In this document: positions 6,332-6,611 of the stretch, one piece after another
Layout of the letters: each line of letters opens with the position of its first letter
Position numbering within the stretch: the first letter of the stretch is position 1
Notes under the pieces: generated by a model
What the model was told of the DNA's origin: nothing
Databases searched by the model: none
What the model saw: only the letters and a program-made list of their open reading frames with translations
Source: an alpha proteobacterium 3107
GTDB taxonomy: Bacteria > Pseudomonadota > Alphaproteobacteria > Rhodobacterales > Rhodobacteraceae
NCBI GenBank assembly: GCA_001483205.1
Contig: JPPB01000006.1
Span: 1-6,611, forward strand
DNA: 6,611 bases
Reading direction: 5' to 3'
Made by a program: the position numbers and the translations under genes

Positions 6332-6350
6332 CCTTAATTTTGTCCTTACC
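6332..6350 (-). promoter_or_regulatory. CCTTA direct repeat upstream of hnoX (possible operator)
   Basis: CCTTA occurs at 6332-6336 and 6344-6348, exactly 12 bp apart, in an AT-rich island 40-58 nt before the hnoX start. Two half-sites about one helical turn apart suit a dimeric regulator. Read differently, TTAA (6334-6337), 7 nt, then CTTAC partly fits the CtrA pattern TTAA-N7-TTAAC, with 3 of 5 matches in the second half. The pattern is visible; the regulator is a guess. Confidence 0.25.
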
Positions 6351-6389
6351 GGGCCGGGGGCGGGGGTGGTTTGTGGCGGCAAAAGACTG

Positions 6390-6480
6390 CCGAAGACCTC
6401 TGCATAATAGTGGATCAACGGCCAAATAGTCTGCCCGGTCGCAAGACCGGGCAGCGCCTGCCTGCCCCCCGGCAGGCGCT
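6390..6480 (-). repeat. Interspersed hairpin repeat, copy 2 (most complete)
   Basis: Read on the minus strand: hairpin A is AGCGCCTGCC/GGCAGGCGCT, a perfect 10-bp stem with 8-nt loop (6480-6453). Hairpin B is CTGCCCGGTC/GACCGGGCAG, a perfect 10-bp stem with 4-nt loop (6454-6431), sharing two bases with A. A 24-nt linker and the tail TATGCAGAGGTCTTCGG (6406-6390) follow. Architecture and linker length match copy 1. On the plus strand the hairpin B loop is GCAA, a GNRA-type loop. It lies upstream of hnoX and points towards it. Confidence 0.75.
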
Positions 6481-6550
6481 ATAAACGTCTCAACATGTTG
6501 GAGCATATGGACTTTATGGAAGCAGCATCGCCAATGTGAAATATCGCGAA
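6481..6550. other. Spacer between inverted repeat copies, with a 10-bp palindrome
   Basis: This 70-nt AT-richer spacer separates repeat copies 2 and 3. It contains the perfect palindrome CAACATGTTG (6491-6500) and, just after it, GGAG and an ATG (6507) that opens a frame of only ten codons. TATAAA at 6480-6485 could be a -10 for a rightward transcript, but no -35 lies in front. I see no gene here. Confidence 0.35.
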
Positions 6551-6611
6551 AAGCGCCCGCCCAGGCAGGCGGCTGCCCGGTCCGGGCCATATGCAGAAGC
6601 CTTCGGGATTG
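6551..6611 (+). repeat. Interspersed hairpin repeat, copy 3 (shortened; reaches window edge)
   Basis: Hairpin A is CGCCCGCC/GGCAGGCG (6554-6571) with one mismatch and a 2-nt loop. Hairpin B is shortened to GCCCGG, T, CCGGGC (6575-6587). The linker is reduced to 2 nt, then comes the tail TATGCAGAAGCCTTCGG (6590-6606), which matches copy 2 at 15 of 17 positions. After the tail both copy 1 and copy 3 continue GGAT. The copy is opposite in direction to copy 2, with the hairpins facing each other and the tails pointing outwards. Confidence 0.68.

Larger units (their letters stand above)
6293..6611. other. Gene-free region upstream of hnoX
   Basis: No gene is recognisable in these 319 bases. The first 60 nt hold the hnoX leader and a CCTTA direct repeat. 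A GC-rich stretch (6350-6380) follows. The rest is occupied by two copies of the hairpin repeat in opposite orientation, with an AT-richer spacer between them. The long minus-strand frame covering much of it (start 6590) runs out of frame into hnoX and encodes nothing family-like. No promoter with both a good -35 and -10 is visible for hnoX. Confidence 0.6.

Noticed and set aside
6480..6485. TATAAA as a -10 box for a rightward gene
   Set aside because: No -35 at 16-18 nt; that position is the GC-rich hairpin A of repeat copy 2.
6507..6539. Ten-codon frame with GGAG just upstream, a possible leader peptide
   Set aside because: GGAG is only 3 nt from the ATG, the peptide has no regulatory codon run, and no downstream gene is in view.
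6138..6590. 150-residue minus-strand frame overlapping the hnoX start
   Set aside because: It is out of frame with hnoX, covers both repeats and has no recognisable domain; a GC-driven shadow.

Overview
The window looks like chromosomal DNA from a GC-rich alphaproteobacterium, most likely Rhodobacteraceae (Roseobacter/Rhodobacter group). Pointers are a bacterial homologue of the complex I subunit NDUFA12, a DUF2155 protein, a one-gene MlaD and aat side by side, ClpX and ClpP of alphaproteobacterial type, and a compact H-NOX/diguanylate cyclase pair. This assignment rests on recognising protein families, not on a search.

Layout: nine full-length genes were identified. Only aat (174-815) is on the plus strand. 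The other eight read right to left: an H-NOX haem sensor (5705-6292) with its partner diguanylate cyclase (4667-5701); the protease genes clpP (3909-4529) and clpX (2492-3757); a RidA-family protein 6 nt behind clpX; then NDUFA12 (1657-2031), mlaD (1172-1660) and a secreted DUF2155 protein (779-1165). Spacing suggests three transcription blocks: hnoX-dgc (3 nt gap), clpP / clpX-rid (151 nt between clpP and clpX), and NDUFA12-mlaD-DUF2155 (an ATGA overlap, then 6 nt). The leftward block collides with aat: the last 37 bp of the DUF2155 gene and of aat overlap tail to tail.

How the genes work together: H-NOX should bind NO at His104 and act on the H-NOX-associated sensor domain fused to an apparently intact GGDEF domain, linking NO to cyclic-di-GMP. 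ClpX and ClpP form the regulated AAA+ protease. Aat (leucyl/phenylalanyl-tRNA-protein transferase) makes N-degrons that ClpS/ClpAP destroys, so it shares ClpP as end point. NDUFA12, MlaD and DUF2155 concern respiration and the cell envelope.

The most unusual non-coding signal is an interspersed hairpin repeat. One copy lies at the left edge (42-107), and two more at the right edge (6390-6480 inverted, 6551-6611 direct) form a back-to-back pair. Each copy has GC-rich hairpins followed by a conserved 17-nt tail beginning TATGCAGA. A possible degraded remnant lies at 2049-2083. I found no RNA gene, CRISPR array, insertion sequence or origin.
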